A stretch of DNA of 34,606 nucleotides from Pseudomonadota bacterium (lineage in GTDB: Bacteria > Pseudomonadota > Gammaproteobacteria > Steroidobacterales > Steroidobacteraceae), in the NCBI GenBank assembly GCA_963204835.1, contig CAUJHJ010000065.1:1-34606 (forward strand). The letters run 5' to 3'. The notes below the pieces were generated by a model. That model saw only the letters and a list, made by a program, of their open reading frames with translations. It did not search any database and was not told where the DNA came from. Positions 25,032 to 34,568 of the stretch are shown here, piece after piece (the stretch's first letter is position 1; each line of letters begins with the position of its first letter). A program made the translations under genes and the position numbers.

Positions 25032-25748
25032 TCATGTCGCGCCCTCTGCGACGTCGAGCACGTAGCCGTGGCTGCGCACGCCGCGGATGCGCGGATTGTC
25101 GATGCCCGCGTCGGCGAGCTTGCGGCGCAGCTTGCTCATGATCGTGTCGATGCTGCGGTCGTACGGCTCGAGCCGGCGCTGCAGCGCGAACTCGGTCAGT
25201 TCGCCGCGCGACAGCACTTCGCCCTGGCGGCGCATCAGCACTTCGATGACGCGCATCTCGGCGGGAGTGAGCGCGATCGGCTGGCCGTCCGCCAGCAGCT
25301 CGAAGCGCTTCAGGTCGAGGCGCAGCCTGCCGCTTGCGAGCTCGTTGCGGGTGGCCGTACCGCCCTCGCGCGGCGGCGCACGTTTCAGGATCGCGCGGAT
25401 GCGCGCCGTGAGTTCGAGCGGGTTGAAGGGCTTGGCGAGGTAGTCGTCGGCCCCGCCGGTCAGGCCCGCGATGCGCTCGGCGTCGGCGCCGCGCGCCGTG
25501 AGCATGATCACCGGCACTTCGGTGGCCCGGCGCAGCCGCGCCAGCACCTCGAAACCGCTGATGCCCGGCAGCATGACGTCGAGCACCACGAGGTCCGGCG
25601 GGCTCGCTTCGAGCCGCGCAAGCGCCGCTTCCCCGCTCGTGGCGGCCTCCACCCCGAATCCATGCAGTTGCAGGATTTCCGCGAGCATCGATGCCAGGCT
25701 CTCGTCGTCGTCGACGAGCAGGATGCGTTGGGGCGGATGCGGCTGCAT
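25032..25748 (-). CDS. OmpR-family response regulator, CpxR-like
   Basis: This 238-residue regulator has a receiver domain with acidic pocket LVDDDES, phosphoacceptor Asp57 (VVLDVMLPG), Thr84 and Lys107 (LAKPFNP). A winged-helix DNA-binding domain follows from about residue 135 (LTPAEMRVIEVLMRRQGEVLSRGEL, ending RIRGVRSHGYVL). I chose the ATG at 25748, which begins directly before the receiver; upstream codons look non-coding, and TATTCT (25765-25760 on this strand) lies 11 nt before it. It pairs with the kinase immediately downstream. The likely target is the repeat upstream of fdxA. Confidence 0.94.
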   Translation of the reverse strand: MQPHPPQRILLVDDDESLASMLAEILQLHGFGVEAATSGEAALARLEASPPDLVVLDVMLPGISGFEVLARLRRATEVPVIMLTARGADAERIAGLTGGADDYLAKPFNPLELTARIRAILKRAPPREGGTATRNELASGRLRLDLKRFELLADGQPIALTPAEMRVIEVLMRRQGEVLSRGELTEFALQRRLEPYDRSIDTIMSKLRRKLADAGIDNPRIRGVRSHGYVLDVAEGAT

Positions 25749-25803
25749 GGTCGCAGTGCAGAATACGGTATCTTGCCCAATTTGCGCGCCGGAGGACGGG
25801 TAC

Positions 25804-26592
25804 ATGGCCGAAGCGGGGTCGGGCGACACGCCATCGAATGCGGCGCAGCTGGCGTCACCTTCCTACCTGTTGCCGGCGCGCGACCCGCAGTTCCTGCTCG
25901 GGGACTCGATGCGGGGCGTGCGCTTCCTGCTCGAGTATTCGAAGGCGGAGGAAGTGCTGCGTCGCTGGCGCGTGCACTCGACGATCGTGGTCTTCGGCAG
26001 CGCCCGCGCCGGCGAGCATGCGCCCGGCAGGCCGGGCGCATGGTACGCCGAGGCGCGCCGCTTCGGCCGCTTGGCATCGGAACTCGGCGGCGCGTTGCGC
26101 ACCGACGGCTGCCAGCGCGAGAACGTGATCGCGACGGGCGGCGGCCCGGGCATCATGGCCGCGGCCAATCGCGGCGCGACGGAGGCCGGCGCGCCGTCGA
26201 TCGGCTTCAACATCACCCTGCCGCAGGAGCAGGAGCCGAACCCGTTCACGACGCCCGAGCTCACCTTCCGCTTCCACTACTTCGCGATGCGCAAGATGCA
26301 CCTCGCGATGCGCGCGAACGCGCTGGTGGTGTTCCCGGGCGGCTTCGGCACCCTCGATGAGCTGTTCGAGATCCTGACGCTGCAGCAGACCAACAAGGCC
26401 CCGCGGATCCCGACGGTGCTGGTCGACGAGGCCTACTGGAGGTCGGTGATCGATTTCCGGGCGCTCGTGGCTGCGGGCATGGTGGGCGAAGCGGACCTCG
26501 CGCTCTTTCGCTTCGCGCGGGACGCCGACGAGGCCTGGGCGCAGCTGCAGGTGAGCCGCGCGATCAATGGGGGCGGGACTCCGGTACCATAG
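25804..26592 (+). CDS. LOG-family protein, long form
   Basis: This 262-residue protein has an N-terminal extension of about 60 residues before the LOG core. The core contains IVVFGSARAG, ATGGGPGIMAAANRGA and VVFPGGFGTLDELFEIL, the nucleotide-binding and catalytic motifs of the TIGR00730 family. Like the gene at 15128 it is probably a nucleotide 5'-monophosphate phosphoribohydrolase or pyrimidine/purine nucleotidase of the PpnN type, though shorter than PpnN. GGAGG (25791-25795) lies 8 nt before the ATG. It is divergent from the response regulator and is followed 4 nt later by the MarC-family gene. Confidence 0.9.
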   Translation: MAEAGSGDTPSNAAQLASPSYLLPARDPQFLLGDSMRGVRFLLEYSKAEEVLRRWRVHSTIVVFGSARAGEHAPGRPGAWYAEARRFGRLASELGGALRTDGCQRENVIATGGGPGIMAAANRGATEAGAPSIGFNITLPQEQEPNPFTTPELTFRFHYFAMRKMHLAMRANALVVFPGGFGTLDELFEILTLQQTNKAPRIPTVLVDEAYWRSVIDFRALVAAGMVGEADLALFRFARDADEAWAQLQVSRAINGGGTPVP

Positions 26593-26596
26593 CGCC

Positions 26597-27265
26597 GTGT
26601 CGTTCTTCCTGATCGCCTTTCCCGCGCTCTTCTCGATCATCAATCCGCTCGGCGGCAGTTTCATCTTCCTGTCGGCGACCGACCACTATCCGCGCCCGGT
26701 GCGCGCGCAGCTCGCGCTGTGGGTCTCGATCTACAGCTTCGCGATCGTGACGGGCTCGGTCTACATCGGCGCGTACGTGCTCGAGTTCTTCGGCATCTCG
26801 ATCCCGGTGCTGCGGGTGGCTGGCGGGATCGTGATCGCGCTCACCGCCTGGAAAATGCTCAACGCACCCGACGATGTCGCCCCGATGCAGGAGCGCGCCG
26901 CCGAGAGTGCCGCGGTCGCGCTGGTCGAGCGGGATACGGTGCGCCGGATCGCCTTCTACCCGCTCGCGATGCCGCTCACCACGGGGCCTGGAACGATCGC
27001 GGTCGCGATTTCGCTCGGCACCAGCCGGCCGCGCGACATCGGCCACCTGCACTACCTCGGGTTCGTGGTCGAGGTCGCGGTGACGGCGCTGTGCATCTGC
27101 GCGCTCATCTACCTGCTCTATCGCTGGTCGGACCGAGTCTCGCGCCTGCTCGGCAGCACGGGCACCAATATCATCATGCGGCTGTCGGCCTTCCTGCTCT
27201 TCTGCATCGGCGTGCAGGTGCTATGGAGCGGCGTCAGCGGGCTGCTGGCGCAGTCAGGCGCCTGA
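26597..27265 (+). CDS. MarC-family integral membrane protein
   Basis: This 222-residue protein has six hydrophobic helices and the family motifs FFLIAFPALFSIINPLGGSFIFL and PLAMPLTTGPGTIAVAISLG. The MarC/UPF0056 family has no agreed function, and the original link to multiple antibiotic resistance was not upheld. I chose the GTG at 26597, where the first helix begins; upstream frame residues overlap the LOG gene. It is probably cotranscribed with the LOG gene. Its 3' end overlaps the convergent FHA gene by 12 nt. Confidence 0.9.
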   Translation: MSFFLIAFPALFSIINPLGGSFIFLSATDHYPRPVRAQLALWVSIYSFAIVTGSVYIGAYVLEFFGISIPVLRVAGGIVIALTAWKMLNAPDDVAPMQERAAESAAVALVERDTVRRIAFYPLAMPLTTGPGTIAVAISLGTSRPRDIGHLHYLGFVVEVAVTALCICALIYLLYRWSDRVSRLLGSTGTNIIMRLSAFLLFCIGVQVLWSGVSGLLAQSGA

Positions 27266-28489
27266 CTTGCCGCCGCGCGGCGCCTGGCGCGCCTGTGCAT
27301 AGGCGCGGGCGAACGCCTCGACGAAGACATGCGGCAGCTGGTGTTCCGGCATTTCGGTGATGTTGCGGTAGAAGTCGGCGTACAGGTCCCAGTATTGCGC
27401 CCGCTGGCTGCCGACGGGCTTGCCCTTCTTGAGCGCCCGCTCGAAGCGGCTCTCGAGCTCGGCCGGGTCGAGGCGATCGAGGAATTCAATGAAGGCGGCG
27501 CGCAGGGCCGTGCCCGCCGCGCGTTCGTGGCCGCGGGCGTCCTCGAAGCGCTCGCGCAGCCACTGCACCGCGTCGAGCCGCCGGCTGTCGTGGCTCGCGA
27601 GGACGCTCGACACGAGGTCATCGACGGCGCCGCGATCGAGCGGGAACGGTTCGTCGGCCGCGGCGGCCGGCAGTTCGATGCGGTAACTGTTGCGCACCTC
27701 ATGGTGATGACGGCTCAGGTCCTTGAGTCCGAGCAGGGCCTCGCGGAACAGCTGGCCGGCGAGATGCAGCATGCGTGTCTGCGCGTCGGCCGGCAGGCGA
27801 TCCGGATCGATGCCCGCGCCCCGGCAGAAGGCGGCAAGGCCCGTCTGCACGTCGTGGAAGGCGGCGGGTTGCGCGGCCTCCTGCGCGCGCGCGGCGCGCG
27901 CGAGCCGCGCCATGCGCCGCGCGACCGCTTCAGCCTCGGCCTGGCGGGCGATGTTCGAGTCCCGCAGCGGGTCGAGCGGCGTTGCGACCGCCTGGCCGAA
28001 GGCATTGACCGCGCGGAAGCTGTCGCTCGGCGACACATCCGAGGCGAGCAGCGAGGCCAGGTTGAGGGAGGCACCGATGTCGCCGTCCGTCGCCACGGGA
28101 TCGCCGCGGCTCCCCCCGAGGATGTCGAGCGCCACGCGGGCGCTGTCGGTCGGCGGAAAATCGGTGGCGGAGTCGAGTGCGACGAGCAACTCGTATTCCC
28201 CGAGTCGGACCAGGTCGCCGTTGGCGAGCTGGTGGGTGGCGTGCTTGCCGATCGGCCGCTGCGCGTCGTTGACGTAAGCGCCGTTGGTCGACAGGTCCTC
28301 GAGCAGCCAGTGGCCGTTGCGGAAATGCACGCGGGCATGGCAGCTCGACACATAGCGCAGCGGATCGGGAAGCACCCAGTCGTTGTCCGCGGCGCGGCCG
28401 ATCGTGCCCCCGCCGACGCCGAACACGATCGACGAGCGCTCTCCGAGAGCGCGACGCTGGGGACTGACGACACGAAGCCTGAGCGCCAT
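27254..28489 (-). CDS. tagH: FHA-domain protein, TagH type (type VI secretion-associated), orphan
   Basis: This 411-residue protein has an N-terminal FHA domain: TIGRAADNDWVL (the Gly-Arg pair), SSCHARVHF (Ser and His) and STNGAYVN (Asn-Gly), residues about 25-105, a fold that binds phosphothreonine. A variable Ala-rich linker follows. The C-terminal domain (about 230-400) has AGIDPDRLPADAQTRMLHLAGQLFREALLGLKDL and a helical end, as in type VI secretion FHA proteins. No other type VI gene, kinase or phosphatase is in the window, so its partners are elsewhere or it has another job. An 18-bp palindrome lies 17 nt upstream of its start. Confidence 0.85.
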   Translation of the reverse strand: MALRLRVVSPQRRALGERSSIVFGVGGGTIGRAADNDWVLPDPLRYVSSCHARVHFRNGHWLLEDLSTNGAYVNDAQRPIGKHATHQLANGDLVRLGEYELLVALDSATDFPPTDSARVALDILGGSRGDPVATDGDIGASLNLASLLASDVSPSDSFRAVNAFGQAVATPLDPLRDSNIARQAEAEAVARRMARLARAARAQEAAQPAAFHDVQTGLAAFCRGAGIDPDRLPADAQTRMLHLAGQLFREALLGLKDLSRHHHEVRNSYRIELPAAAADEPFPLDRGAVDDLVSSVLASHDSRRLDAVQWLRERFEDARGHERAAGTALRAAFIEFLDRLDPAELESRFERALKKGKPVGSQRAQYWDLYADFYRNITEMPEHQLPHVFVEAFARAYAQARQAPRGGKSGA

Positions 28490-28505
28490 GGAGGACCGTT
28501 CGAGC

Positions 28506-28538
28506 GGACCCGCCGCAGGGTCCGTACAGACATATAAT
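28506..28538. promoter_or_regulatory. Palindrome and -10 of the DUF1820-purL operon
   Basis: GGACCC (28506-28511) and GGGTCC (28518-28523) form a perfect inverted repeat with a 6-nt centre. A perfect TATAAT -10 lies at 28533-28538, so the palindrome covers the -35 position, where no -35 consensus is visible. The start of transcription would be near 28545. The palindrome does not resemble the PurR operator, so any regulator is unknown. Confidence 0.45.
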
Positions 28539-28574
28539 GGGAGGCTTAAATTAACAAGCGCACCCCGACTCTCG

Positions 28575-28919
28575 ATGGCAGCCAGTCACATTTTCAAAGT
28601 CATGTTCGTCTACCAGGGCAAGGTCTATGAGGTGTATGCCCGCAAGGTCCACCACGGAAATCTCTTTGGATTCATAGAGATAGAGGAGCTGGTGTTCGGT
28701 GAGCGCAGTTCCGTGGTGCTCGACCCCGGCGAGGAGCGCATCAAGGGAGAGTTCGAGGGGGTCAAGCGCAGCTGGCTGCCGCTGCACTCGGTGCTGCGCA
28801 TCGACGAGGTGAGGAAGCAGGGCGTCAGCAAGATCACCGCGCTCGAGGGTGGCAATGTCGCCCAGTTCCCGGGGCCCATATACACGCCGCCCCCGGGCGG
28901 TGCGGGACCGGGAAAGTAG
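28575..28919 (+). CDS. DUF1820 family protein
   Basis: This 114-residue protein begins HIFKVMFVYQGKVYEVYARKVHHGNLFGFIEIEELVFGE and continues VVLDPGEERIKGEFEGVKRSWLPLHSVLRIDEVRKQG, the conserved body of DUF1820, a small cytoplasmic family common in Gammaproteobacteria. Its function is not known. The C-terminal 20 residues are Pro/Gly-rich (PGPIYTPPPGG). The leader from the TATAAT is about 30 nt with GGGAGG near its start. It lies 12 nt upstream of purL and is likely cotranscribed. Confidence 0.88.
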   Translation: MAASHIFKVMFVYQGKVYEVYARKVHHGNLFGFIEIEELVFGERSSVVLDPGEERIKGEFEGVKRSWLPLHSVLRIDEVRKQGVSKITALEGGNVAQFPGPIYTPPPGGAGPGK

Positions 28920-28931
28920 GCCGCCCGCCCG

Positions 28932-31900
28932 ATGCTGGTACTCACAGGCGCTCCCGCACTCTCCACGTTTCGACTCGCGAAGCTCCTCGAACGCCTGCGC
29001 GCACTTGAGCCGCGCGTGCACGCCGTCGATGCGCGTTTCATGCACCTGGTCGACGCGGCGCGCGAACTCACGTCGCCCGAGCGTGCGCTGCTCGAGACCC
29101 TCCTGACCTATGGCCCGCGCACGCCGGCCGCGGCGGGCGCGGCTGCGGGCCGCACCCTGCTCGTCGCGCCGCGCCCCGGGACCGTGTCGCCGTGGGCGAG
29201 CAAGGCCACCGACATTGCGCAGGTGTGTGGGCTTGCGGCCGTGCGGCGGATCGAACGCGCGATCGAATACCGGATCGCCGGCGTCGACGCGCTCGATGAC
29301 GGCGCCTGCCTGCGGCTCGCCGCACCGCTGCACGACCGCATGACCGAGGCGGTGTTCCTCGCCGCGGCCGACCTCGCCGTGCTCTTCAGCCATGCGGCCC
29401 CCGGGAAGCTGCGCCGCATAGCGCGCGCTGGCGGCCGGCCCGCGCTCGAGCGCGCAAACCGCGAACTCGCGCTCGCGCTGTCGGACGACGAGATCGATTA
29501 CCTCCTCGCGGCCTTCGAGCGCCTCGGGCGTGACGCGAGCGACGCCGAACTGATGATGTTCGCGCAGGCGAACTCGGAGCATTGCCGCCACAAGATCTTC
29601 AATGCCGACTGGATCATCGACGGCGCGCCGATGCCGAAGTCGCTGTTCGCGATGATCCGCAATACCCACGCCCGCAGTCCGCACGGCGTGCTGTCCGCCT
29701 ACCGCGACAATGCGGCCGTCATCGAGGGCGGCGTCGGCGCGCGCTGGCATGCCGACCCGCACGGCGGCGCCTACCGCCGCAGCGTCGAGCCGATCGACAT
29801 CCTGATGAAGGTCGAGACGCACAACCACCCGACGGCGATCTCACCGTTCCCGGGGGCCGCGACCGGCGCGGGCGGCGAGATCCGCGACGAGGGCGCCACC
29901 GGCCTCGGCGCCAAACCGAAGGCGGGCCTCGCCGGCTTCTCGGTCTCGCACCTGCGCATCCCCGGCCTGCCGCAACCCTGGGAAGCGGTCGGCAGCAAGC
30001 CCGGCCGCATCGCCTCCGCGCTCGACATCATGCTCGAGGGCCCGATCGGCGCCGCAGCATTCAACAATGAATTCGGCCGGCCGAACATCTGCGGCTACTT
30101 CCGCAACTTCGAGCTGCGCGGCGCGGGCGACCCCGCGGAGCGCATGCGTGGCTACCACAAGCCGATCATGATCGCAGGCGGCGTCGGCAACGTGCGCCGC
30201 GCGCACGTCGAGAAGGGCGAGGTGCCCGTCGGCGCGAAGATCGTCGTGCTCGGCGGGCCGGCCATGCTGATCGGCCTCGGCGGCGGCGCCGCGTCCTCGG
30301 TCGGCAGCGGCGCCTCGAGCGAGGCGCTCGATTTCGCATCCGTGCAGCGCGGCAACCCGGAGATCCAGCGGCGCGCACAGGAAGTGATCGACCGGTGCTG
30401 GGCGCTCGGCGACGGCAACCCGATCCTCCTCATCCACGACGTCGGCGCGGGCGGCCTGTCGAACGCGGTGCCCGAAGTCGTCGCGCACAGCCGGCGCGGC
30501 GCGCGCATCGAGCTGCGCGAGGTGCCGAACGACGAGCCCGGCATGACGCCGATGGAAATCTGGTGCAACGAGGCGCAGGAGCGCTACGTGCTGACGATCG
30601 CGCCGCGCGACATCGGGCTGTTCACTGCCCTGTGCGCACGCGAGCGTGCGCCGTTCGCGGTGATCGGCGACATCGACGACAGCGGGCGGCTCGTCGTGCA
30701 CGACCGCCTTGCGGGCGAAGATGTCGTCGACATGCCGATCGACGTGCTGCTCGGCAAGCCGCCGCGCATGTTGCGCGACGTGCAGGCTATCCGGCCCCCG
30801 CGCGCGCCGCTCGCGGCAGCCGCGCGCATCCGGGACGCGGCCGCCTTGCGCGAAGTGGCGCTGCGCGTGCTGCAATTTCCCGCGGTGGCGGACAAGACCT
30901 TCCTGATCTCGATCGGCGATCGCACTGTCGGCGGGCTCATCAGCCGCGACCAGATGGCCGGGCCCTGGCAGGTGCCGGTCGCGGATGTCGCGGTGACGCT
31001 CGCCGACTACGAGGGCTACGCGGGCGAGGCCATGGCGATGGGCGAGCGCACGCCCGTGGCGGTGCTCGATGCGCCGGCCTCGGGCCGCCTCGCCGTCTGC
31101 GAGGCGGTACTCAACATCCTGGCGGCCGATGTCGCGGCGCTGCGCGATATCCGCCTATCGGCCAACTGGATGGCCGCCTGCGGCGAGCCGGGCGAAGACG
31201 CGGCCTTGTACGCGACGGTCCGCGCGGTCGGCGAAGAACTCTGTCCCGCGCTCGGCATCGCGATCCCGGTCGGCAAGGACTCGCTGTCGATGAAGACGGC
31301 CTGGCGGGAGGGCGGCATCGACCGAGCCGTCGTCGCACCGGTCTCGCTGATCGTGTCTGCCTTCGCGCCGGTGCGCGATGCGCGCCGCACCTGGACGCCG
31401 GCGCTGCGCACCGATGCCGGTGCGACCCGCCTGCTGCACGTTGCGCTCAACGGCACGCGCCAACGGCTCGGCGGCTCGATCTTCGCCCAGGTCCACGGTG
31501 AGCTGGGCGACGAATGCCCGGACCTCGACAAGCCGGCCCGGTTGGTGGCATTCGCCGCGGCGCTCGGCGCCCTGCGTGACGCCGGCCACGTGCTCGCCTA
31601 TCACGACGTATCGGACGGCGGCCTGTTCGCGACGCTTGCGGAGATGGCGTTCGCGGGTCATTGCGGGCTCGACGTGAGCCTGCCTGCGGGCGACGGCGCG
31701 GCGGTCGCGCAGCTCTTCGCCGAGGAGCCGGGCGTGGTGTTGCAGGTGCGAGCCGGGGCGCTAGACGCCATCCGCGCCACGTGGCGCCTGCACGGCCTGG
31801 AAGCCTGCGTGCGCGACATCGGCGCGCCCGCGGCAGGCATGCACGTGCGCATCGTCGCCGGCGACCTGGCGCTCGACCTGCCGTGGCAGGAGCTGCGCGC

Positions 31901-32840
31901 GGCCTGGTCGCGCACGTCCTGCGAAATGCGCCGCCTGCGCGACGAGCCCGCCTGCGCGGACGAGGAGTACGCGGCCGCCTGCGACGCGGCGGACCCGGGC
32001 ATGGCCGTCGCACTCGGCTTCGATCCCGATGAGGACATCGCAGCGCCGTTCATTGCCCGCGGCGCGCGCCCGCTCATCGCCGTTCTGCGCGAGCAGGGCG
32101 TGAACAGCCAGGTGGAGATGGCCGCGGCGCTCGATCGCGCCGGCTTCGAAGCGCACGACGTGCACATGACCGACTTGCTGGCCGGCACGCGCAGGCTTGC
32201 GGAGTTCCGCGGCCTCGTCGCCTGCGGCGGGTTCTCTTACGGCGACGTACTCGGCGCAGGCGAAGGCTGGGCCAAGTCGATCCTGCACCATTCGCGCACG
32301 CGCGACGAATTCAGCGCGTTTTTCGCCCGCCCCGACAGCTTCACGCTCGGCGTGTGCAACGGCTGCCAGATGCTCGCCGCCCTGAAGGAGCTGGTGCCCG
32401 GCGCGACGCATTGGCCGCGCTTCGTCAGGAACCGCAGCGAGCAGTTCGAGGGGCGTTTCTCGCTCGTCGAAGTCCTGCCGTCGCCCTCCATCCTGTTTGC
32501 CGGCATGGCGGGCTCGCGCCTGCCGGTCGCCGTCGCGCACGGGGAGGGTCGGGCGGAATTCGCGTCGGACGAGGCCGAGGAAGCGTTCGCTGCAGCGGGC
32601 CTGACGGCCTTCCGCTACATCGATACGCGCGGGGCGGTGGCGACCCGTTATCCCGCCAATCCCAACGGTTCACCGCGCGGCATTGGCGCCGTCACCAGCG
32701 CCGATGGCCGCGTGACGCTCACGATGCCGCATCCCGAGCGTTCCTACCGCTACGTGCAGAATTCCTGGCAGCCGCCGGGCGCCGGGGAGGCGAGCGGCTG
32801 GATGCGCATGTTCCGCAACGCGCGGGTGTGGGTGGGCTGA
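28932..32840 (+). CDS. purL: Phosphoribosylformylglycinamidine synthase PurL, single chain
   Basis: PurL converts FGAR, glutamine and ATP to FGAM in step four of purine synthesis. At 1302 residues this is the full single-chain form of Gammaproteobacteria (E. coli 1295). An N-terminal PurS-like region and linker come first, then two AIRS-type synthetase halves ([30 protein letters not shown] with the metal and FGAR site; [22 protein letters not shown]). A C-terminal glutamine amidotransferase starts at about residue 1050. The nucleophile is Cys1142 in GVCNGCQM, with the His and Glu in MPHPERSYR. Start ATG 28932 lies 12 nt after the DUF1820 gene. Confidence 0.97.
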   Translation: MLVLTGAPALSTFRLAKLLERLRALEPRVHAVDARFMHLVDAARELTSPERALLETLLTYGPRTPAAAGAAAGRTLLVAPRPGTVSPWASKATDIAQVCGLAAVRRIERAIEYRIAGVDALDDGACLRLAAPLHDRMTEAVFLAAADLAVLFSHAAPGKLRRIARAGGRPALERANRELALALSDDEIDYLLAAFERLGRDASDAELMMFAQANSEHCRHKIFNADWIIDGAPMPKSLFAMIRNTHARSPHGVLSAYRDNAAVIEGGVGARWHADPHGGAYRRSVEPIDILMKVETHNHPTAISPFPGAATGAGGEIRDEGATGLGAKPKAGLAGFSVSHLRIPGLPQPWEAVGSKPGRIASALDIMLEGPIGAAAFNNEFGRPNICGYFRNFELRGAGDPAERMRGYHKPIMIAGGVGNVRRAHVEKGEVPVGAKIVVLGGPAMLIGLGGGAASSVGSGASSEALDFASVQRGNPEIQRRAQEVIDRCWALGDGNPILLIHDVGAGGLSNAVPEVVAHSRRGARIELREVPNDEPGMTPMEIWCNEAQERYVLTIAPRDIGLFTALCARERAPFAVIGDIDDSGRLVVHDRLAGEDVVDMPIDVLLGKPPRMLRDVQAIRPPRAPLAAAARIRDAAALREVALRVLQFPAVADKTFLISIGDRTVGGLISRDQMAGPWQVPVADVAVTLADYEGYAGEAMAMGERTPVAVLDAPASGRLAVCEAVLNILAADVAALRDIRLSANWMAACGEPGEDAALYATVRAVGEELCPALGIAIPVGKDSLSMKTAWREGGIDRAVVAPVSLIVSAFAPVRDARRTWTPALRTDAGATRLLHVALNGTRQRLGGSIFAQVHGELGDECPDLDKPARLVAFAAALGALRDAGHVLAYHDVSDGGLFATLAEMAFAGHCGLDVSLPAGDGAAVAQLFAEEPGVVLQVRAGALDAIRATWRLHGLEACVRDIGAPAAGMHVRIVAGDLALDLPWQELRAAWSRTSCEMRRLRDEPACADEEYAAACDAADPGMAVALGFDPDEDIAAPFIARGARPLIAVLREQGVNSQVEMAAALDRAGFEAHDVHMTDLLAGTRRLAEFRGLVACGGFSYGDVLGAGEGWAKSILHHSRTRDEFSAFFARPDSFTLGVCNGCQMLAALKELVPGATHWPRFVRNRSEQFEGRFSLVEVLPSPSILFAGMAGSRLPVAVAHGEGRAEFASDEAEEAFAAAGLTAFRYIDTRGAVATRYPANPNGSPRGIGAVTSADGRVTLTMPHPERSYRYVQNSWQPPGAGEASGWMRMFRNARVWVG

Positions 32841-32854
32841 ACCGGCCGCGCCGC

Positions 32855-34348
32855 TCAGGCGGCGAGCGCGCCGGACCTCACGAGCTCGCCCACGGCCGCG
32901 ATGTCGCGGTCGAGACGGTGGTCCTCGCGACGGAACGGCACGCGCTCGCGGATGCGCCCGTGCAACACCTCGAGTTTCGCGCTCGTGTGCAGCGGGCGCA
33001 TCACGTCGATCGCATGGGCCGCGGCGAGGAATTCGATCGCAAGCACCGAGGCGGCGCGATCGCACATCGTGAGCAGCTTCTCGCCGGCCCAGGGCGCCAT
33101 GCTGACATGGTCTTCCTGGCCCGCCGAGGTCGGGAGCGAATCGACCGACGCCGGGTGTGCGAGCGTCTTCAGGCTCGAGGCGAGCGCGGCGGCCGAGACG
33201 TGCGCGATCATGAAACCCGACTCGAGGCCCGGGTGGTCCGCCATGAACATCGTCAGGCGCGGATTGACGCGGCGATCGAGCAGGTCGATGCGCCGTTCCG
33301 ACATGGAGGCCGCATCCGCGGTGGCGATCGCCATGAAGTCAGCGACATAGCCGATCGGCGCGGCGTGGAAATTGCCCCCCGAGAGGATGTCGCTGCCGAA
33401 CACCAGCGGATTGTCGGTGGCGGCATTGACCTCCCGCTCGAGCACCGAGCGCGCGTGCGCGAGCGTGTCGGCCCAGGCGCCGAGCACCTGCGGCATGCAG
33501 CGCACGGCATACGGATCCTGCACGCGATCGCAATCGGCGTGGCTGCGGTGGATTTCGCTGTCGGTGAGCCAGGTGCGGAAGCGGTGCGCCACCTCGATCT
33601 GGCCGGCGAGGCCGCGCGCATCGTGGATGCGTGCGTCGAAGGGGGCGTGGCTGCCCGCCAGCGCCTCGACGGTGAGCGCGCCCGCGGCGATCGAGCAGGC
33701 GAGCAGGTTCTGCGAAGCGAACAGGCCCTCGATCGCGAGCGCGCAGGACAGCTGCGTGCCGTTCAGGATCGCGAGGCCTTCCTTCGCCTCGAGCACGAGC
33801 GGCTCGATGCCGGCTGCACGCAGTACTTCGCTGCCGGCGAGCGTGCGTCCGCGATGGTGGGCCTCGCCTTCACCGATCAGCGCGAGCGCGAGGTGCGCGA
33901 GCGGCGCGAGGTCGCCCGAGGCACCCACCGAGCCGAGGCTCGGCACGACAGGCAGGACGTTGTGGTCCACGAGCGCGAGGATCGCGTCGATCACCTCCGG
34001 GCGTACGCCCGAGTAGCCGGTTGCGAGGCTGTTCGCCTTGAGGATCAGCATTCGCCGCACGATCGCATCGGGCAGCGGCTCACCGACACCGCAGGCATGG
34101 CTGCGCACCAGGTTGACCTGCAGCTGTGCGACGGCGCTGCGCTCGATGCGGCGGTTCGCGAATGCGCCGAAGCCGGTGTTGAGTCCGTAGACCGCGGCCT
34201 CGCCTTGCGCGGCAGCCGCAACCAGGCGAGCGGACTCCCCGAGCCGCACATGCGCGTCCGGCGCTAGCGTGAAGGCGCGGGCCTTGCGGGCGTCGTTGGC
34301 GAGGACCTGCAGGGTGAGGGAGCGGCCGTCGAGGGCGATGGCGGTCAT
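32855..34348 (-). CDS. hutH: Histidine ammonia-lyase HutH
   Basis: HutH removes ammonia from L-histidine to give urocanate, the first step of histidine use. The 497-residue protein has the MIO cofactor triad Ala143-Ser144-Gly145 in GSVGASGDLAPL, the active-site loop VYGLNTGFGAFANRRI and LVRSHACGVGEPL. In that last motif Ser-His favours histidine over tyrosine or phenylalanine. QEDHVSMAPWAGEKLL carries the Glu expected in HutH. No hutU, hutI or hutG lies in the window, though their usual partner genes could be beyond the left end of the transcript. It converges with purL with a 14-nt gap. Confidence 0.95.
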   Translation of the reverse strand: MTAIALDGRSLTLQVLANDARKARAFTLAPDAHVRLGESARLVAAAAQGEAAVYGLNTGFGAFANRRIERSAVAQLQVNLVRSHACGVGEPLPDAIVRRMLILKANSLATGYSGVRPEVIDAILALVDHNVLPVVPSLGSVGASGDLAPLAHLALALIGEGEAHHRGRTLAGSEVLRAAGIEPLVLEAKEGLAILNGTQLSCALAIEGLFASQNLLACSIAAGALTVEALAGSHAPFDARIHDARGLAGQIEVAHRFRTWLTDSEIHRSHADCDRVQDPYAVRCMPQVLGAWADTLAHARSVLEREVNAATDNPLVFGSDILSGGNFHAAPIGYVADFMAIATADAASMSERRIDLLDRRVNPRLTMFMADHPGLESGFMIAHVSAAALASSLKTLAHPASVDSLPTSAGQEDHVSMAPWAGEKLLTMCDRAASVLAIEFLAAAHAIDVMRPLHTSAKLEVLHGRIRERVPFRREDHRLDRDIAAVGELVRSGALAA

Positions 34349-34383
34349 GGCGCGAGCATACGCCGACGGCCGGTTGGTTGCGG

Positions 34384-34568
34384 GCTGGAGGGGGAGTGGG
34401 ACCTCCGGTTCCTCACGGGTCGAGCGCCGCCTGCGGCGGTCCCCTCGTCGCGGCGGCGCCCGGCGCACTGTGTTGGTAGTAGCTGAAAGACCTGCATACG
34501 CCGGGCGCTGATCGCCGCTCCACGGCGCTCTCCACGCTCCTCACCGGAGGTCCCACAACCCCTCCGGC
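34384..34568. repeat. Nested long inverted repeat in the last intergenic region
   Basis: Three pairs of blocks are symmetric about 34476-34482. The outer arms 34384-34408 and 34544-34568 match at 22 of 25 positions, with a perfect 13-bp core GTGGGACCTCCGG. The middle arms GAGCGCCG (34422-34429) and CGGCGCTC (34523-34530) are perfect. The inner arms GCGCCCGGCG (34456-34465) and CGCCGGGCGC (34499-34508) are perfect, with a 33-nt centre. The region 34349-34606 upstream of hutH holds no gene I can support. It could be a miniature inverted-repeat element, a BIME-like repeat or a structured RNA. Confidence 0.6.

Noticed and set aside
32354-34267. A 637-codon open frame on the plus strand across the purL end and hutH
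   Set aside because: It begins inside purL in another frame and then runs antisense to hutH, which has its MIO triad and full length.
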